Below, one piece after another: positions 23,685-25,188 of a stretch of DNA of 25,188 nt; positions within the stretch are counted from its first letter, which is position 1, and every line of letters starts with the position of its first letter. Origin of the DNA: UBA6814 sp040753075 (GTDB taxonomy: Bacteria > Desulfobacterota > Desulfovibrionia > Desulfovibrionales > Desulfovibrionaceae); contig JBFMHA010000054.1 of the NCBI GenBank assembly GCA_040753075.1, positions 1-25,188 of the forward strand, read 5' to 3'. A model generated the notes under the pieces. That model searched no databases, was not told where the DNA came from, and saw nothing but the letters and a program-made list of their open reading frames with translations. The position numbers and the translations under genes are program-made.

Positions 23685-24419
23685 ATGGAGACTTTGCCCG
23701 AAACCAGTGTTCTCGTGCTTCTGGCCCACGCCACCATCACGGTGAAATTCGTGCTCGGCATGCTCGTGACCATGTCGCTGGGAAGCTGGAGCATCATCAT
23801 CTACAAGTATTTCCTCCTGGCCAAGGCCAGGCGCTCCGCGGCCGACGACCACGCGGTGTTCGTGTCCGGGGACACCCTGGGCGAGAGCATGCGCACCCTG
23901 TCCCGCAACCAGTCCTCCCCGGTGTACCGGGTGGGGGCCGGCGGCCTGAACGAGCTGCGCCGGCTGGAGAGCGCGGGCCTTCTGACCAGCGACCGCATGG
24001 GCCTGGTCATGAACAACCTGCGCCGGGTGCTGCGCTCCGGGGTCTCCTCCCAGCTCAAGGTCATGACCTCCAACCTCTCCTTCCTGGCCACCTGCGCCAA
24101 CGCCGCGCCCTTCATCGGGCTGTTCGGCACGGTGTGGGGCATCATGCACGCCTTCCAGACCATCGGGCAGATGCAGTCCGCGGCCCTGGCCGCCGTGGCG
24201 CCGGGCATCTCGGAGGCGCTCATCGCCACCGCCGTGGGCCTGGCCGTGGCCATCCCGGCCACCATCGCCTACAACTTCTTCCTGGGCATGGTGAACGTGG
24301 TGGAGACCGAACTGGTGAACTTCGCCGGGGCCTTCCTGAACACCGTGCAGCGCGAACTGTCCAAGAGCGGCGTGGCCGGGGAGAACGGCCACCACGGCGA
24401 GGACGAGTATGGGATTTAG
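23685..24419 (+). CDS. tolQ: TolQ/ExbB-type proton-channel protein
   Basis: TolQ, with TolR, forms the inner-membrane proton-driven motor of the Tol-Pal envelope system. The 244-residue protein has three membrane segments (about 15-42, 133-155 and 175-200). It carries the family signature APFIGLFGTVWGIMHAF and the motif ISEALIATAVGLAVAIPATIAYN. AGAGGA (23673-23678) is six bases before the ATG. tolR overlaps its end by 11 bases and a TolA/TonB-like gene follows. That order favours Tol over Exb, but the two families cannot be fully separated without the rest of the operon (tolB, pal). Confidence 0.9.
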   Translation: METLPETSVLVLLAHATITVKFVLGMLVTMSLGSWSIIIYKYFLLAKARRSAADDHAVFVSGDTLGESMRTLSRNQSSPVYRVGAGGLNELRRLESAGLLTSDRMGLVMNNLRRVLRSGVSSQLKVMTSNLSFLATCANAAPFIGLFGTVWGIMHAFQTIGQMQSAALAAVAPGISEALIATAVGLAVAIPATIAYNFFLGMVNVVETELVNFAGAFLNTVQRELSKSGVAGENGHHGEDEYGI

Positions 24420-24843
24420 CCTCAACCGGGGCGGTTTCATGTCCGAGATCAACGTCACGCCCTTCGTGGACGTGATGCTGGTCCTGCTCATCATCTTCAT
24501 GGTCACCGCCCCGCTCATGACCCAGGGTCTGGAGGTGGACCTGCCCAAGACCCGCACGGTCAAGACCCTGCCCCAGGGCAAGGACCACATGGTGCTCACC
24601 CTGCGCAAGGACGGGGCCATGTTCCTGGACGAGTACACGGTGAAGGACGAAGACCTGGCCGGCCACCTGGAGCGGCTGGTCAAGACCCAGAACAAGTTCC
24701 TCTACCTGCGCGCGGACAAGGACGTGGTCTACGGCCGGGTGGTGCAGGTCATGGGCGAGATCAAGCGCGCGGGCATCGACCGCCTGGGCGTGGTGGCCGA
24801 GCCCGAGGACGCCCCCGCCAAGAAGCAGCCCAAGGCCAACTAG
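24409..24843 (+). CDS. tolR: TolR/ExbD-type energy-transducing protein
   Basis: TolR is the partner of TolQ, with one membrane helix and a periplasmic domain that contacts peptidoglycan. The 144-residue protein starts with a short basic N-terminus, then SEINVTPFVDVMLVLLIIFMV. Asp21 in the helix is the conserved proton-carrying residue. The periplasmic domain (about 45-130) contains the family pattern LPKT...YLRADKDVVYGRVVQVMGEIKRAGIDRLGVV. A later ATG (residue 11) is less likely because basic residues before SEINVTP are usual. The start overlaps tolQ by 11 bases. A lysine-rich tail ends the protein. Confidence 0.9.
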   Translation: MGFSLNRGGFMSEINVTPFVDVMLVLLIIFMVTAPLMTQGLEVDLPKTRTVKTLPQGKDHMVLTLRKDGAMFLDEYTVKDEDLAGHLERLVKTQNKFLYLRADKDVVYGRVVQVMGEIKRAGIDRLGVVAEPEDAPAKKQPKAN

Positions 24844-24846
24844 GAC

Positions 24847-24866
24847 GCGGCCCCAGCCGGGGCCGC
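24847..24866 (+). other. Hairpin between tolR and the tolA-like gene
   Basis: A perfect 8-bp stem GCGGCCCC (24847-24854) / GGGGCCGC (24859-24866) closes the tetraloop AGCC three bases after the tolR stop. No T run follows. It occupies the place where the Shine-Dalgarno of the next gene would be expected. Confidence 0.6.
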
Positions 24867-24890
24867 CCGGACCATCACCCATGCGCAGTC

Positions 24891-25188
24891 TCTCCTGGCT
24901 CGCCTCCATCCTGCTCCACCTGACGGTGCTGGTCGCCGCCCTTCTCCTGGGCACGCCCACGGGAGTGCGGGTGGACCTGAACGCCCCGGTCTACCAGGTC
25001 GAGCTGTTCAGCCTGTCCACCGAACCTCCGGCCCCGGGCATGCCCGGGGCGCCCAAGCCCGAGCCCCCCGGGGCCGAGCCTCCGCCTCCCCCGGCCGAGG
25101 CCAAGCCCATCGCCGCGCCCCAGCCCGACAAGTCCACGCCGCCGCCCGCGCCCAAGCCCGAGCCCAAGCCGGACCTCAAGGCCATTGC
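24891..25188 (+). CDS. TolA/TonB-like protein, N-terminal part (3' end cut off)
   Basis: The frame opens at ATG 24891 and runs off the window after 99 residues. A short N-terminus (MRSLSWLAS) leads into one membrane helix (about residues 7-25), then VRVDLNAPVYQVELFSL, and then a very Pro/Ala/Lys/Glu-rich region with repeated PKPEP. This is the layout of TonB and TolA proteins, which link TolQR or ExbBD to the outer membrane. Position after tolQ-tolR suggests TolA, but the diagnostic C-terminal domain lies outside the window. No clear Shine-Dalgarno is visible; a hairpin lies 25 bases upstream. Codon use matches its neighbours. Confidence 0.82.

Overview
This window is very GC-rich (strong G/C preference at third codon positions) and densely packed. 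It looks like core chromosome of a sulfate-reducing deltaproteobacterium of the Desulfovibrio type. That assignment is inferred from gene content and order as I recall them for the group (system I ccm genes; guaB-guaA-tatB-tatC-hisB-lipoprotein-hisA; upp-uraA; miaB next to a bifunctional-nuclease gene; tolQ-tolR-tolA), not from a database comparison. I see no rRNA, tRNA, insertion sequence, phage gene or CRISPR array, and no gene-free stretch longer than about 250 bases.

Layout. (1) 1-1432: end of a cytochrome c maturation operon: ccmC (cut by the window edge), a 47-residue ccmD, and a membrane-anchored TPR protein. (2) 1684-6367: a complete branched-chain amino-acid ABC transporter, livK-livH-livM-livG-livF, with an attenuator-like hairpin and a 26-bp perfect palindrome between livK and livH. 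(3) 6396-12998: guaB-guaA (GMP synthesis), tatB-tatC (Tat export), then hisB, an unrecognised lipoprotein gene, and hisA, all tightly spaced. (4) 13138-13344: a small CxxC metal-binding protein (copper-chaperone type) with its own promoter. It is separated from the convergent gene block by a very long perfect bidirectional terminator. (5) 13411-16500, minus strand: an extended SDR (sugar-nucleotide epimerase/dehydratase type) with an altered catalytic motif, and the uracil salvage operon upp-uraA ending in a clear terminator. (6) 16711-19391: a small monoheme cytochrome c, cutA, a PfkB kinase of adenosine-kinase type, and an aminoglycoside-phosphotransferase-fold kinase. (7) 19553-22678: a CysC-like kinase, miaB, a bifunctional nuclease (DUF151) and a PHP phosphoesterase. 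(8) 22782-23540: a sirtuin behind a promoter with a consensus -35 box. (9) 23685-25188: tolQ, tolR and the start of a TolA/TonB protein cut by the window end.

Themes are envelope and periplasm biogenesis (Ccm, Tat, Tol-Pal), nucleotide supply (guaA, guaB, upp, uraA, adenosine kinase) and amino-acid supply (liv, his). I found no convincing new multi-gene system. The best leads are the CysC-like kinase whose substrate motif departs from APS kinase and which sits beside an APH-fold kinase, the SDR lacking Tyr and Lys of YxxxK, the lipoprotein lodged between hisB and hisA, and several precise RNA hairpins in short intergenic gaps.
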